Positions 6,381 to 14,009 of a stretch of 17,631 bases of DNA are shown here, in pieces (the stretch's first letter is position 1; the number at the start of each line of letters is the position of its first letter). The stretch is from Anaerolineales bacterium (GTDB lineage Bacteria > Chloroflexota > Anaerolineae > Anaerolineales > E44-bin32): contig WVZH01000313.1 in the NCBI GenBank assembly GCA_011772595.1, positions 4,274 to 21,904 of the forward strand, read 5' to 3'. A program made the translations under genes and the position numbers. The notes beneath the pieces are model-generated. The model was not told the origin of the DNA. It ran no database searches and worked only from the letters and a program-made list of their open reading frames with translations.

Positions 6381-6386
6381 TATAAT
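6381..6386 (+). promoter_or_regulatory. -10 box of uridine kinase, leaderless arrangement
   Basis: A perfect TATAAT ends six bases before the ATG at 6393, putting the expected transcription start on the start codon itself. No purine-rich ribosome binding site lies in the preceding 20 bases. The -35 region is weak (TTCCAA at 6359-6364). Confidence 0.6.
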
Positions 6387-6392
6387 CAAAGT

Positions 6393-7025
6393 ATGATCGA
6401 ACGCCCCTCACCGATCGTTATTGGCATCGCCGGAGGCACAGGCTCAGGAAAAACAACGGTTGCCGACGTGATTCTCGAGCGCGTCGGCACCGACAAGATT
6501 GCATTCATCCCCCACGATGCTTATTACAAAGACCTGAGCGAGCTTTCACACGCTCAACGCGCGATGATCAATTTCGATCATCCAGACTCTCTGGAAACCG
6601 GTCTGCTTATTCAGCACGTGATCTCGTTAAAGCGCTGGGAGCCGATCGAAATTCCCATATACGATTTCACCTCACACACGCGCACAGAGAAAACCCAACC
6701 GATCGAACCGCAGCGTGTGATTCTTGTGGAGGGAATTCTAGTGTTTACAGACGAGGGTCTCCGCATTCTGTTCGATGTAAAGATCTTCGTGGACACTCCA
6801 GCCGACATCCGATTTATACGTCGGTTGCAGCGCGATATCATCGAGCGTGGACGAACAGTAGATTCGGTGATCCAGCAATATCAAAACACCGTACGGCCAA
6901 TGCATTTAGAATTTGTTGAGCCGTCAAAGAGGCACGCAGACGTGATCATTCCTGAAGGTGGCCTCAACACGGTCGCCATGGATATGGTCGTAGCTCGAAT
7001 CGGCGAGTTGTTAGCCAAGCGTTAA
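6393..7025 (+). CDS. udk: uridine kinase
   Basis: A 210-aa P-loop NTPase of the uridine kinase/phosphoribulokinase family that phosphorylates uridine and cytidine to UMP and CMP with ATP or GTP in pyrimidine salvage. The Walker A loop is G14-GTGSGK-T21. The DAYYKD segment at 42-47 provides the catalytic Asp region, NFDHPDS at 60-66 binds the nucleoside, and YDFTSHTR at 90-97 and the Walker B-like strand VILVEGILVF at 109-118 are all typical. The C-terminal part (RRLQRDIIERGRT and FVEPSKRHADVIIPEGG) contains the lid arginines. Length matches E. coli Udk (213 aa). The frame is open 16 codons upstream, but that extension resembles nothing and has no ribosome binding site; the ATG at 6393 gives the normal N-terminus and lies just after a -10 box. 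Confidence 0.95.
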   Translation: MIERPSPIVIGIAGGTGSGKTTVADVILERVGTDKIAFIPHDAYYKDLSELSHAQRAMINFDHPDSLETGLLIQHVISLKRWEPIEIPIYDFTSHTRTEKTQPIEPQRVILVEGILVFTDEGLRILFDVKIFVDTPADIRFIRRLQRDIIERGRTVDSVIQQYQNTVRPMHLEFVEPSKRHADVIIPEGGLNTVAMDMVVARIGELLAKR

Positions 7026-7108
7026 TATCCAGTCGACAAGACTTGTAAACTACCCACCATCAACCGGCAGGGAAAGAAAGCCAAGTCAACCTGCCCCAGG
7101 AGCTACCC

Positions 7109-7621
7109 ATGTCAGAAAAAAAGTATGCATCACCACCACAGATGATGATCGACCCTCAGAAGACCTACACGGCCAAGATCGAAACGCAACTCGGCGATAT
7201 CGTCCTCCTGTTGCATACAGATAAAGCTCCACGCACGGTTAACAATTTCGTATTTCTTGCCAGAGAGGGTTTCTACAGTGGTGTGATCTTCCATCGGGTG
7301 ATCACAGATTTCATGGCACAGACAGGGGATCCCACCGGCACTGGCATGGGTGGGCCGGGGTATCAGTTCGAAGACGAATTCCACCCTGAAATTCGCCATG
7401 ACGGCCCAGGCGTGCTCTCTATGGCGAACGCCGGCCCCAACACGAATGGTTCTCAATTCTTCATCACCCACGTAGCAACCCCACACCTGGATGACAAGCA
7501 CAGCGTGTTCGGAAAGGTGATCGAGGGCCTTGATGTGCTCTTATCCATCCCCGCGCGCGATCCACGAGATCGAAACGCGCCTGCGGTTACAATCCAGAAC
7601 ATTCTTATCCAAGAAGAATGA
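7109..7621 (+). CDS. cyclophilin-type peptidyl-prolyl cis-trans isomerase
   Basis: A 170-aa single-domain cyclophilin that speeds cis-trans isomerisation of Xaa-Pro bonds. There is no signal peptide or lipobox, so it is cytoplasmic; about 20 polar residues precede the domain. Catalytic features are F61-H-R63-V, FMAQTGD at 68-74, and NGSQFFIT at 113-120. In human CypA the cyclosporin-contacting Trp121 precedes LDGKH; here that position is H126 ([12 protein letters not shown]), as in many bacterial forms with low cyclosporin affinity. AGGAG lies 8 nt before the ATG. The stop overlaps the next gene's start as ATGA, so the two are translationally coupled. It begins 83 nt after udk and may share its transcript. 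Confidence 0.95.
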   Translation: MSEKKYASPPQMMIDPQKTYTAKIETQLGDIVLLLHTDKAPRTVNNFVFLAREGFYSGVIFHRVITDFMAQTGDPTGTGMGGPGYQFEDEFHPEIRHDGPGVLSMANAGPNTNGSQFFITHVATPHLDDKHSVFGKVIEGLDVLLSIPARDPRDRNAPAVTIQNILIQEE

Positions 7622-8190
7622 GTGAAAAACCTAGCCTTTCCGGATGGCCATTAACCCTCGCACGGATTCTCGCACTGCTGACCGTTATCGCCATTACGGC
7701 TTACATCATTTCAATACGTGATCAGGTCGAGCATTTACAGGCTTACGGCTATCCGGGAATCTTCATCATATCGATACTTGCCAATGCAACGGTGATTCTC
7801 CCCGCTCCTGGAATCGCCATCACTTTCGCACTCGGTGCTGTCTTCCATCCTGTGGGAGTTGCATTGGCAGCCGGCGCAGGGGCTGCATTAGGGGAACTCA
7901 CGGGTTATCTCGCCGGCTTCAGCAGCCGGGGAATTGTCGACGATTACCCTGCGTATGAGCGTATCAAACAATGGACCGAGCGGTATGGCGGCTGGGCGAT
8001 ACTAATCATGGCGTTCATTCCCAATCCACTTTTCGACCTGGGCGGAGCCGCGGCCGGCGCACTGGGCATGCCTGTGACCACGTTTCTATTCTGGGCATGG
8101 ATTGGAAAAACCTTGAAGATGCTGCTCTTTGCCTACGCAGGCTCAGCCTCTATCGACTGGATCTTCAATCTGTTCGGGAATGCACCCTGA
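7618..8190 (+). CDS. VTT-domain (DedA/SNARE-associated) membrane protein
   Basis: A 190-aa polytopic membrane protein of the VTT/DedA superfamily, linked in other bacteria to lipid flipping and envelope or proton-motive-force homeostasis. A first membrane helix spans about residues 11-31. The VTT core follows: [21 protein letters not shown] (about 60-80), then [18 protein letters not shown] (about 88-105), which carries the conserved glycine/glutamate re-entrant-loop pattern. A second re-entrant-like half follows with [21 protein letters not shown] (about 136-156), and helices near the end. It lacks the arginine-rich R-x-x-P-x-x-R form of classical DedA, having FIPNPLFD instead, as in VTT proteins of the YdjX/TVP38 side. 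Its ATG overlaps the cyclophilin stop. No terminator was recognised before the convergent enolase gene 91 nt away. Confidence 0.88.
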   Translation: MSEKPSLSGWPLTLARILALLTVIAITAYIISIRDQVEHLQAYGYPGIFIISILANATVILPAPGIAITFALGAVFHPVGVALAAGAGAALGELTGYLAGFSSRGIVDDYPAYERIKQWTERYGGWAILIMAFIPNPLFDLGGAAAGALGMPVTTFLFWAWIGKTLKMLLFAYAGSASIDWIFNLFGNAP

Positions 8191-8281
8191 AAGCACTCAC
8201 TCAAACCCATTGGGATGACTCGGCGAGTCGCCCCTACAGTTTAAGATGCGCTCGGACACATCTCAAGTGCACATTCAAACT

Positions 8282-9397
8282 TTAGGGCTTGAGAACTTCA
8301 CGCCGCAGCGTGAACCGATCCAATGCTGCCGTGTCGATCTCCACACCAATCCCGAGACCGCGTGGAACATCAATCGTGCTATCCGAATTTAAAGCGAACC
8401 TAGGTGAGGCGATATCCTCTTCGTAGTACCTGTCAGTCGCAGATATATCTCCCGGCAAACGGAACCCGGGAAGCGAGGCCAAAGCCAGATTTGCCGCCCT
8501 GCCGATCCCCGTCTCAAGCATTCCGCCGCACCACACCGGCACATTCTCTCCCCAACAAAACTCGTGAATGTCCAACGCTTCCTGTATGCCTCCCACCCTG
8601 GCCTGCTTGATGTTGATCACTCGGCAGGCCTCTATCTCCAACGCCTGCCTGGATTGTCGAAGACCACGAATACTCTCATCGAGGCAAATCGGTGTACTCA
8701 AAGCCGCTTGCAATTTACCATGATCAAGTAGATCGTCCTCGGCTAAAGGTTGCTCGATCAACAAAAGACCGACCTCATCGAGGGCCTCAAATACAGCGAT
8801 GTCCTCAAGTGAGTACGCTGCATTCGCATCCACCTGGAGTTTGAGATCAGCAAACGATTCACGCACCGCATGAACATCGCTTACATCACGCCCGGGTTTG
8901 ATCTTTAACTTTACGCGGGCATAACCCCGATCCACATAGCCGGCCACCACATCCAAAAGGGCGTCGCTGGTCGATTGTATGCCGATCGAGACACCGACGG
9001 GTACCCGCAATGCCACACCTCCGAATAATTGCGTCAACGAGACTTGTTGGGCTTTCGCGATCAGGTCCCACAAAGCCAACTCCAATCCCGCCCGAGCAAG
9101 AGGATGGCCGCGAATGGTGGCACATTTCCGGCGGTAATCCCCCACATCATCGATTGAGGTTCCTAGCATCAATGGCGCCAGGAAATCTTCGAGCACGTGC
9201 CAAGCCGTTTGCGTCGTTTCGTAGGAGAACCCTGGAAAGCGTCCCGCAACGCACTCACCCCAGCCTTCGAGACCTTCACTCAAAACACGAACGATCAGGC
9301 AATCTCGATCATGCTCAACACCAAATGAGGTTTCGAAGGCTGCTTTTAGACGCATACGTATTTCATGTAACTCGATGCGTTCGATTTTCATCGTCAT
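8282..9397 (-). CDS. enolase-superfamily N-succinylamino acid racemase / o-succinylbenzoate synthase
   Basis: A 371-aa muconate-lactonizing-subgroup enolase of the OSBS/NSAR family. All expected residues are present: the KxK motif K163-L-K165, metal ligands D190 (VDAN), E215 (IEQP) and D240 (LDES), and the second catalytic lysine K264 (INIKQARVGG). NSAR enzymes racemise N-acyl, especially N-succinyl, amino acids; OSBS makes o-succinylbenzoate for menaquinone, and many members do both. The upstream overlapping GNAT gene is the classical NSAR partner, and no other men gene is visible, so racemase function is favoured. The ATG at 9397 overlaps the GNAT stop as ATGA; a second ATG two codons later is equally possible. 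It is the last gene of the three-gene minus-strand operon. No succinyl-amino-acid hydrolase (M20) is present here. Confidence 0.9.
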   Translation of the reverse strand: MTMKIERIELHEIRMRLKAAFETSFGVEHDRDCLIVRVLSEGLEGWGECVAGRFPGFSYETTQTAWHVLEDFLAPLMLGTSIDDVGDYRRKCATIRGHPLARAGLELALWDLIAKAQQVSLTQLFGGVALRVPVGVSIGIQSTSDALLDVVAGYVDRGYARVKLKIKPGRDVSDVHAVRESFADLKLQVDANAAYSLEDIAVFEALDEVGLLLIEQPLAEDDLLDHGKLQAALSTPICLDESIRGLRQSRQALEIEACRVINIKQARVGGIQEALDIHEFCWGENVPVWCGGMLETGIGRAANLALASLPGFRLPGDISATDRYYEEDIASPRFALNSDSTIDVPRGLGIGVEIDTAALDRFTLRREVLKP

Positions 9398-10275
9398 CCT
9401 AACCGGCTATCGCCGTGCGTTAGTAGATAATAAGATCTTGGGTATTGTTCTTCTTTGAGATAGATGAAATCCGTGACCAAATACCCTGCAGTGAAGACGC
9501 TCTCGAATACCTCCCGTGTGTGTATCCGCCAGGTATACCCCAGCTCGAGATCCTGTTGTTTTAGTTCTATATACTCGTGCGGAATCTCCACCAATAGGAG
9601 GTTGGACTCAGGGATCGACCATTCATCCGGTGGAATTAGTAATCCGCGATCATCGAGGGTGGCGAAGTTGATTTTCTGCGCACCCGCGCTCAGGAAATGG
9701 GCCAGATCGAGATGACCTCGTGATCCTTCGATCCTGGTTTGCACTCTTGAGGAGGTGATCCACCACTCAACCTGAAACCTGTCGGAGGGCAAACCGATGT
9801 TCAACCCATCGCGCATCGTGCCGTACAAATTCCGATAATACACCCTGCTGACCGCACCCAACAGCCGAATGTTGAGATGAGCGTTATGACTGAGGAGCGG
9901 GTCGTACGTCCAAGTCACCAGCCGGATGCCGTCTTTGAGGACCGCTTCTCGTTGGGCAACTTTTAGCCGATACCCAAGACCTCGGTTGCGATAATCGGGA
10001 TGTACCCCCAATTGGTGCGAACAGTGCTTCAGGCGAGCCATGGCAACTCGATCCGGGCTCTGGGCATCTGTTCCCAAGAATCCGAAAACGAAACCCACGA
10101 GCCGATTCCCCTCAAAGGCGCCTAGGATGACACCCCCGTTGTGTGCGATCGTCAGCATCAGGTGAGAAGGGACGATATCTGTCTCGCTGCCCGGCCAGAC
10201 CAGGCGCTGCAATTCTTCCACCTGGGCCATATCTTCAATGGTCTCTAGCGGGCGGATGATGGAACGATCCACCAT
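9394..10275 (-). CDS. COG3375-type GNAT acyltransferase
   Basis: A 293-aa protein with an N-terminal GNAT fold and a C-terminal extension, matching the COG3375 group of predicted acetyltransferases. The acyl-CoA pyrophosphate loop is VHPDYRNRGLGYRL at about residues 91-104, with R96-x-R98-G-x-G101. The segment VTWTYDPLLSHNAHLNI, around residues 120-136, followed by YYRNLYG is characteristic of this group. Members beside NSAR genes have been described as succinyl-CoA-dependent N-succinyltransferases acting on D-amino acids. That function is inferred here from family and neighbour. GGGGAGGG precedes the ATG by 6 nt, and the gene begins 3 nt after the SDR stop and overlaps the enolase start, so the three are tightly co-translated. 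Confidence 0.88.
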   Translation of the reverse strand: MVDRSIIRPLETIEDMAQVEELQRLVWPGSETDIVPSHLMLTIAHNGGVILGAFEGNRLVGFVFGFLGTDAQSPDRVAMARLKHCSHQLGVHPDYRNRGLGYRLKVAQREAVLKDGIRLVTWTYDPLLSHNAHLNIRLLGAVSRVYYRNLYGTMRDGLNIGLPSDRFQVEWWITSSRVQTRIEGSRGHLDLAHFLSAGAQKINFATLDDRGLLIPPDEWSIPESNLLLVEIPHEYIELKQQDLELGYTWRIHTREVFESVFTAGYLVTDFIYLKEEQYPRSYYLLTHGDSRLG

Positions 10276-10278
10276 AGA

Positions 10279-11223
10279 CTACCCTCCCCGATTGCCCGAG
10301 AATTGTTGCGCGAGTAAATCCCATCCCCAGTTGCGCTCTTGGAGATACGACAGATTATCTTCCATCCGTGATGGTTGGAGGCCGAATACACTTGGAAGTG
10401 TATTGAGATCCGTCGTCCTGTCGACCGCCAAGTAGTCGACCCACAAGGGGCTGATGGGAGCCTGCGGCATCAAACGTTGCATCCAACTAGCGCCTATCCG
10501 AAGATACGGCGGCCGTGTCGAGAAAAGGATACGAGGACTACTTGCTGCACGCATTAAAATCCGGAGTACGCGTCGAAATGAGAGATACTCGGGTCCACCG
10601 ATTTCAAATGTTTCACCAACTGTCCTCGGATCATCAAGGATCCACGTGACGCATGTTGCCAGGTCTTCAACCCATAGGGGCTGAAGTAAAGTCGATCCAT
10701 CTCCTGGGATCGGAAAGAATAACGGCGCGACGGACAATAGTTGCGCTAGCGGCACAGTGAATAGATCCTCGCGACCGAAGAGAATTGTCGAACGAAGGAT
10801 CGTGAAAGGCAAGCCGCTCGTGCGCACATGATGCTCGGCATTAGCCCGCGCTCGAATTTCGACATAAGCAGATGATCGATCTGCGCCGATCTGACCCACA
10901 TAGATAAGCCGTTTGATTCCGGCCTGGGCGCACGCCTCTGCGAGAGTGCGTGTCCCCTCGACTTCAACTTCCAATTGTCGTTCTTGGATCGGTAGTCCGG
11001 TGATACTGGCGATATGAACGACCGTGTCGATCCCTACCAGAGACGCTCGGATACCACGCCGATCCGTCAGCGCGGCGAGGGTCACATCCACAGGAATTCC
11101 ATGTGGAAGTTTCGGTGTTTGCTTGGAAGGTCGTAATAATGACCTCACCGAATGGCCGTAGAGCGTAAGTTGTTTGAGTACACTACGCCCGACAAAGTTT
11201 GTTCCACCAGTCACCAAAATCAT
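10279..11223 (-). CDS. atypical SDR / NAD(P)-binding epimerase-like protein
   Basis: A 314-aa extended or atypical short-chain dehydrogenase of the NmrA/NDUFA9-like type. The Rossmann dinucleotide loop is T5-G-G-T-N-F-V-G12, with Asn in place of the middle glycine. The cofactor-side segment SLLRPSKQ (28-35) suggests NADP through R31. After VVHIASITG (68-76) and RLIYVGQIGA (105-114), the usual Y-x-x-x-K becomes Y120-V-E-I-R124, so the normal catalytic lysine is absent. Many members of this branch are non-catalytic binding or regulatory proteins. I chose the ATG at 11223 because AGAAGG lies 6 nt upstream and MILVTGG is the canonical N-terminus. It is the first gene of the operon with the GNAT and enolase; its link to their chemistry is unclear. 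Confidence 0.85.
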   Translation of the reverse strand: MILVTGGTNFVGRSVLKQLTLYGHSVRSLLRPSKQTPKLPHGIPVDVTLAALTDRRGIRASLVGIDTVVHIASITGLPIQERQLEVEVEGTRTLAEACAQAGIKRLIYVGQIGADRSSAYVEIRARANAEHHVRTSGLPFTILRSTILFGREDLFTVPLAQLLSVAPLFFPIPGDGSTLLQPLWVEDLATCVTWILDDPRTVGETFEIGGPEYLSFRRVLRILMRAASSPRILFSTRPPYLRIGASWMQRLMPQAPISPLWVDYLAVDRTTDLNTLPSVFGLQPSRMEDNLSYLQERNWGWDLLAQQFSGNRGG

Positions 11224-11312
11224 CGCATGCCTTCTGGATAACCCTATCCTAACTGCCACCTGGTAGTCACCGCGATGAGGCGCTGTCCAATAGTCTAACC
11301 TCGCTTAAATCG

Positions 11313-11321
11313 ATTCTAGCA
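11313..11321 (-). promoter_or_regulatory. extended -10 promoter of the SDR-GNAT-enolase operon
   Basis: The minus strand reads TGCTAGAAT, a TGn extension followed by TAGAAT (five of six). The predicted start is near 11306, giving a leader of about 83 nt. No clear -35 box is visible. It diverges from the fabF promoter region. Confidence 0.4.
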
Positions 11322-11364
11322 TAAGCACATTGCCGCATTGTGCGCACCTTCCTCCCTCGCCAGG

Positions 11365-11373
11365 TGTTATACC
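11365..11373 (+). promoter_or_regulatory. possible extended -10 element for fabF-fabH
   Basis: TGTTATACC has a TGn extension but only four of six -10 matches, about 41 nt before the fabF start, with no good -35. It sits in a short inverted GGT/ACC context that could also be an operator; I see no FapR- or FabR-type palindrome. Confidence 0.3.
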
Positions 11374-11413
11374 GGAGCAAGGATAAGTTCTCAAGACGCC
11401 GAAGGAGGAAGTT

Positions 11414-12673
11414 GTGACGCGAAATCGCGTTGTCGTCACCGGGCTTGGTTGCGTCAGTCCATTAGGGAACGATGTCGAAACCACATGGAGCGCTGTTCGT
11501 GCTGGACGATCTGGCGCCGGCCCGATCACCACCATTGACGCGCAGGGTTTAAAAACACAATTTGCCGCAGAGGTCAAGGACTTCGATCCCGAAGAGCTGC
11601 TTGGCCGACGCCTTGCACGGCGAACTGACCGTTTCACACAGTTCGCGTTGGTTGCAACAGAGGAAGCTATAAATCATGCAGGCCTGAAAGTCGATGAACA
11701 TATGGGCGCTCGGGTCGGTGTCGTCATGGGAACTGGAATAGGCGGTATCGGCACACTCGTCAGGGAAAACGACACATACCACCAAAGAGGTGCAAGGAGG
11801 GTCAGCCCCTTCATGGTGCCCATGATGCTTCCCGATAGCGCCGCTGGGCAGCTTGCGATCCGCTTTGGACTGCGAGGGCCCAACATGGCGGTGGTCACCG
11901 CCTGCGCATCGGGCTCCAACTCAATCGGCGAGGCCACGGAGACGATCCGTCGTGACTCCGCAGACGTCATGATTGCAGGAGGCACCGAGGCCGCGATCAT
12001 CCCGATTGCTATGGCCGGCTTTAACATCATGGATGCGATTTCCACCCGCAATGACGATCCGCTCACAGCCTCACGACCCTTTGATCTCGACAGGGACGGC
12101 TTCGTGGTCGCTGAAGGTGCAGCTTCGCTGGTGCTCGAATCGTACCAACACGCACGTAACCGTGGCGCTACCATTATGGCCGAAATCAGCGGATATTCGG
12201 CCAATAATGACGCCTTCCATATCTCCGCCCCTGCGGAAAACGGTGCCGGCGCAGCAACGTGTATGAAATTGGCGCTGGAGGATGCTGGTCTCCACAAGGA
12301 ACAGATCGACTACATCAACGCACATGGTACGAGCACGCCCTTAAACGACGCCAGCGAGACCTCAGCGATCAAGTCGGTCTTTGGCGACTATGCATATGAG
12401 GTTCCGGTCTCATCGACAAAGTCGATGACTGGCCACCTAATGGGAGCCGGTGGTGCGCTCGAAGCGCTCCTGTGCGTCAAAGCGATCCAGGATTCGTTCA
12501 TTCCGGCCACGATCAACTACACCACGCCCGATCCAGAATGCGATCTGGATTACGTGCCCAATCGTCCACGTCAGAAGGTTCTAATCCACGTACTGAAGAA
12601 TTCCTTTGGATTCGGTGGTCACAACGCCTGCCTGATTGTCAGTAAACTTACTGAGAACGAGACAGTAGCATGA
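11414..12673 (+). CDS. fabF: beta-ketoacyl-ACP synthase II
   Basis: A 419-aa thiolase-fold condensing enzyme that extends acyl-ACP with malonyl-ACP in cytoplasmic type II fatty acid synthesis. The catalytic triad is intact and spaced as in E. coli FabF: C164 in VTACASGSNS, H304 in NAHGTSTPLND, and H341 in SMTGHLMGAGG, with K336 and the C-terminal FGFGGHNA loop. The start is GTG at 11414, chosen because AAGGAGGA lies 4-5 nt upstream of it and MTRNRVVVTGLG is the normal N-terminus. The stop overlaps the fabH ATG (ATGA), so KAS II and KAS III are co-translated. Other fab genes (acpP, fabD, fabG) are not in the window. The predicted promoter is weak. Confidence 0.96.
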   Translation: MTRNRVVVTGLGCVSPLGNDVETTWSAVRAGRSGAGPITTIDAQGLKTQFAAEVKDFDPEELLGRRLARRTDRFTQFALVATEEAINHAGLKVDEHMGARVGVVMGTGIGGIGTLVRENDTYHQRGARRVSPFMVPMMLPDSAAGQLAIRFGLRGPNMAVVTACASGSNSIGEATETIRRDSADVMIAGGTEAAIIPIAMAGFNIMDAISTRNDDPLTASRPFDLDRDGFVVAEGAASLVLESYQHARNRGATIMAEISGYSANNDAFHISAPAENGAGAATCMKLALEDAGLHKEQIDYINAHGTSTPLNDASETSAIKSVFGDYAYEVPVSSTKSMTGHLMGAGGALEALLCVKAIQDSFIPATINYTTPDPECDLDYVPNRPRQKVLIHVLKNSFGFGGHNACLIVSKLTENETVA

Positions 12674-13797
12674 CAAGATATGCACATATCACTGGTTGGG
12701 GAATGTACGTTCCCGAGCGTGTGCTTACCAACCAAGATCTTGCGCAGAGAGTCGACACGAGCGACGAATGGATTGTGACGCGCACAGGCATCCGAGAACG
12801 ACGCATCGCAGATGAAACTGAATCCACGTCATCGCTGGCGACACGCGCAGCTATGAAGGCGATCGAAAGAAGCAACCTGGTCGCACACGATGTGCAACTC
12901 ATTATCGTCGCCACGTCCTCGCCTGATTACCTCTTTCCCGCTACCGCCTGCTTGGTACAGGATCATCTGGGTGCAAGCCGCGCCGGTGCTTTTGATCTCA
13001 TGGCGGCTTGCACAGGATTCATCTTTGGGCTCAACATGGCCTCCCAGGCGATACGCTCCGGTTCGATCGACAACGCCCTCGTTATCGGCGCCGAGACGTT
13101 GTCCCGGCTAGTGAATTGGGACGATCGTCGCACGAGTATTCTCTTCGCCGACGGCGCCGGAGCGTTTGTCCTTGAGGTGAGCGATAAACCTGGCGGGATC
13201 ATGTCATGTATCATGCGCTCAGACGGCTCAGGAGGGGATTTGCTTTCCATTCCGGCGGGTGGAAGCCGACACCCACCAACCTTAGAAACAGTTCAACATC
13301 AGCTACACAACATTCACATGAACGGTCGCGAGGTGTTCCGTTTTGCGACACGCGTCATGGCCTCGGCGACGCGTGAAGCCGTCGTCAAGGCCAACTTGAC
13401 GATGGACGATATTCAATTGGTGATCCCTCACCAGGCTAATCGCAGGATCATCGAAGCGGCCGCTCGTGGTCTGCGATTGCCCCTAGATCGTTTCATGATC
13501 AACCTAGACCGATATGGCAACACCTCGACAGCGTCTATTCCCATGGCCGTTTGCGAGGCTTTCCAAAACGGAAGAATCCACCCCGGTGATAACTTGGTCC
13601 TTGTCGGTTTCGGTGCGGGTCTAACTTGGGGTGCGTTAACCATGAAATGGGTTGCGCCAATTCGGAAGATTTCAACATTGCAACGCATTCGACGGAGTGT
13701 GCTTTTCTCTCTGGCAAAGGTTCGATCCTGGTTGCGCCGCCTGCGTCGAAGAATCGAGGGACTTCTTTGGGGGACTTCCTCGAAAGGAAAGCCGTAG
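12670..13797 (+). CDS. fabH: beta-ketoacyl-ACP synthase III with a basic C-terminal tail
   Basis: A 375-aa KAS III that starts fatty acid synthesis by condensing an acyl-CoA primer with malonyl-ACP. Catalytic residues are C114 (MAACTGFIFG), H254 (IPHQANRRI) and N284 (RYGNTSTAS), all conserved. The core ends near residue 328 (GFGAGLTWGALTMKW), where normal FabH proteins of about 317-335 aa stop. Here about 45 more residues follow, rich in Arg and Lys with spaced hydrophobics (for example RIRRSVLFSLAKVRSWLRRL), which could form a positively charged amphipathic helix. The frame is clean through the extension to the stop, so it is not an obvious frameshift. It overlaps fabF by four bases. HsaB- or secondary-metabolite-type KAS III functions are possible but less likely given the fabF neighbour. 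Confidence 0.93.
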   Translation: MTRYAHITGWGMYVPERVLTNQDLAQRVDTSDEWIVTRTGIRERRIADETESTSSLATRAAMKAIERSNLVAHDVQLIIVATSSPDYLFPATACLVQDHLGASRAGAFDLMAACTGFIFGLNMASQAIRSGSIDNALVIGAETLSRLVNWDDRRTSILFADGAGAFVLEVSDKPGGIMSCIMRSDGSGGDLLSIPAGGSRHPPTLETVQHQLHNIHMNGREVFRFATRVMASATREAVVKANLTMDDIQLVIPHQANRRIIEAAARGLRLPLDRFMINLDRYGNTSTASIPMAVCEAFQNGRIHPGDNLVLVGFGAGLTWGALTMKWVAPIRKISTLQRIRRSVLFSLAKVRSWLRRLRRRIEGLLWGTSSKGKP

Positions 13798-13859
13798 TTT
13801 GAGAATAAAGAATGCTGGTAACCTCTAGCGGCAGATCATTGTTGCATGCTTCAGCTAAA

Positions 13860-13901
13860 GCCAAACGAAGAGACGACTGAATTGACGTCTCTTCGTTTGG
13901 C
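13860..13901. terminator. strong hairpin between convergent fabH and trxA
   Basis: GCCAAACGAAGAGACG (13860-13875) pairs perfectly over 16 bp with 13886-13901 around a 10-base loop. It lies 62 nt after the fabH stop. On plus it is followed by CTTCCCGGTT and on minus by TTTAGCT, so neither side has a long U tract. A bidirectional terminator is the simplest reading. Confidence 0.65.
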
Positions 13902-13980
13902 CTTCCCGGTTGCTTGTCAGTCAGTGGGAGGTGAAACTTCCTCCGAAAACCAGACCCAAAAAGGTTGGAGGCTGATTCGT

Positions 13981-14003
13981 TGGGACACTTGAAGGTCGTC
14001 CCA
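13981..14003 (-). terminator. hairpin downstream of thioredoxin, weak terminator candidate
   Basis: TGGGAC and GTCCCA pair across an 11-base loop, 6 nt past the trxA stop on the minus strand. A CCTTTTTGG stretch comes about 12 nt later. A second short hairpin (GGAGG/CCTCC, 13926-13943) follows. Stems are short. Confidence 0.35.
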
Positions 14004-14009
14004 GGAACA

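Noticed and set aside
5862..6389. 175-codon open frame on minus across dodecin
   Set aside because: It is antisense to the clearly real dodecin gene and its upstream promoter, has no ribosome binding site and no domain.
7066..7095. GGCAGG/CCTGCC hairpin upstream of the cyclophilin
   Set aside because: Six pairs across an 18-base loop, likely chance; no link to the ribosome binding site beyond proximity.
8217..8229. GACTC-GGC-GAGTC short palindrome between the VTT gene and the enolase
   Set aside because: Only five base pairs and no T run; too weak to call a terminator.
8282..9397. Naming the enolase menC (menaquinone o-succinylbenzoate synthase)
   Set aside because: The active-site motif cannot separate OSBS from NSAR, and the overlapping COG3375 GNAT points to the racemase; no men gene is nearby. 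OSBS activity remains possible.
11674..12297. 207-codon open frame on minus inside fabF
   Set aside because: Antisense shadow of a highly conserved gene; serine/alanine-rich composition typical of a reverse-frame translation.
13654..13797. FabH tail as a frameshifted neighbouring gene
   Set aside because: The frame is continuous from the core to the stop and no downstream gene remnant follows before the hairpin.
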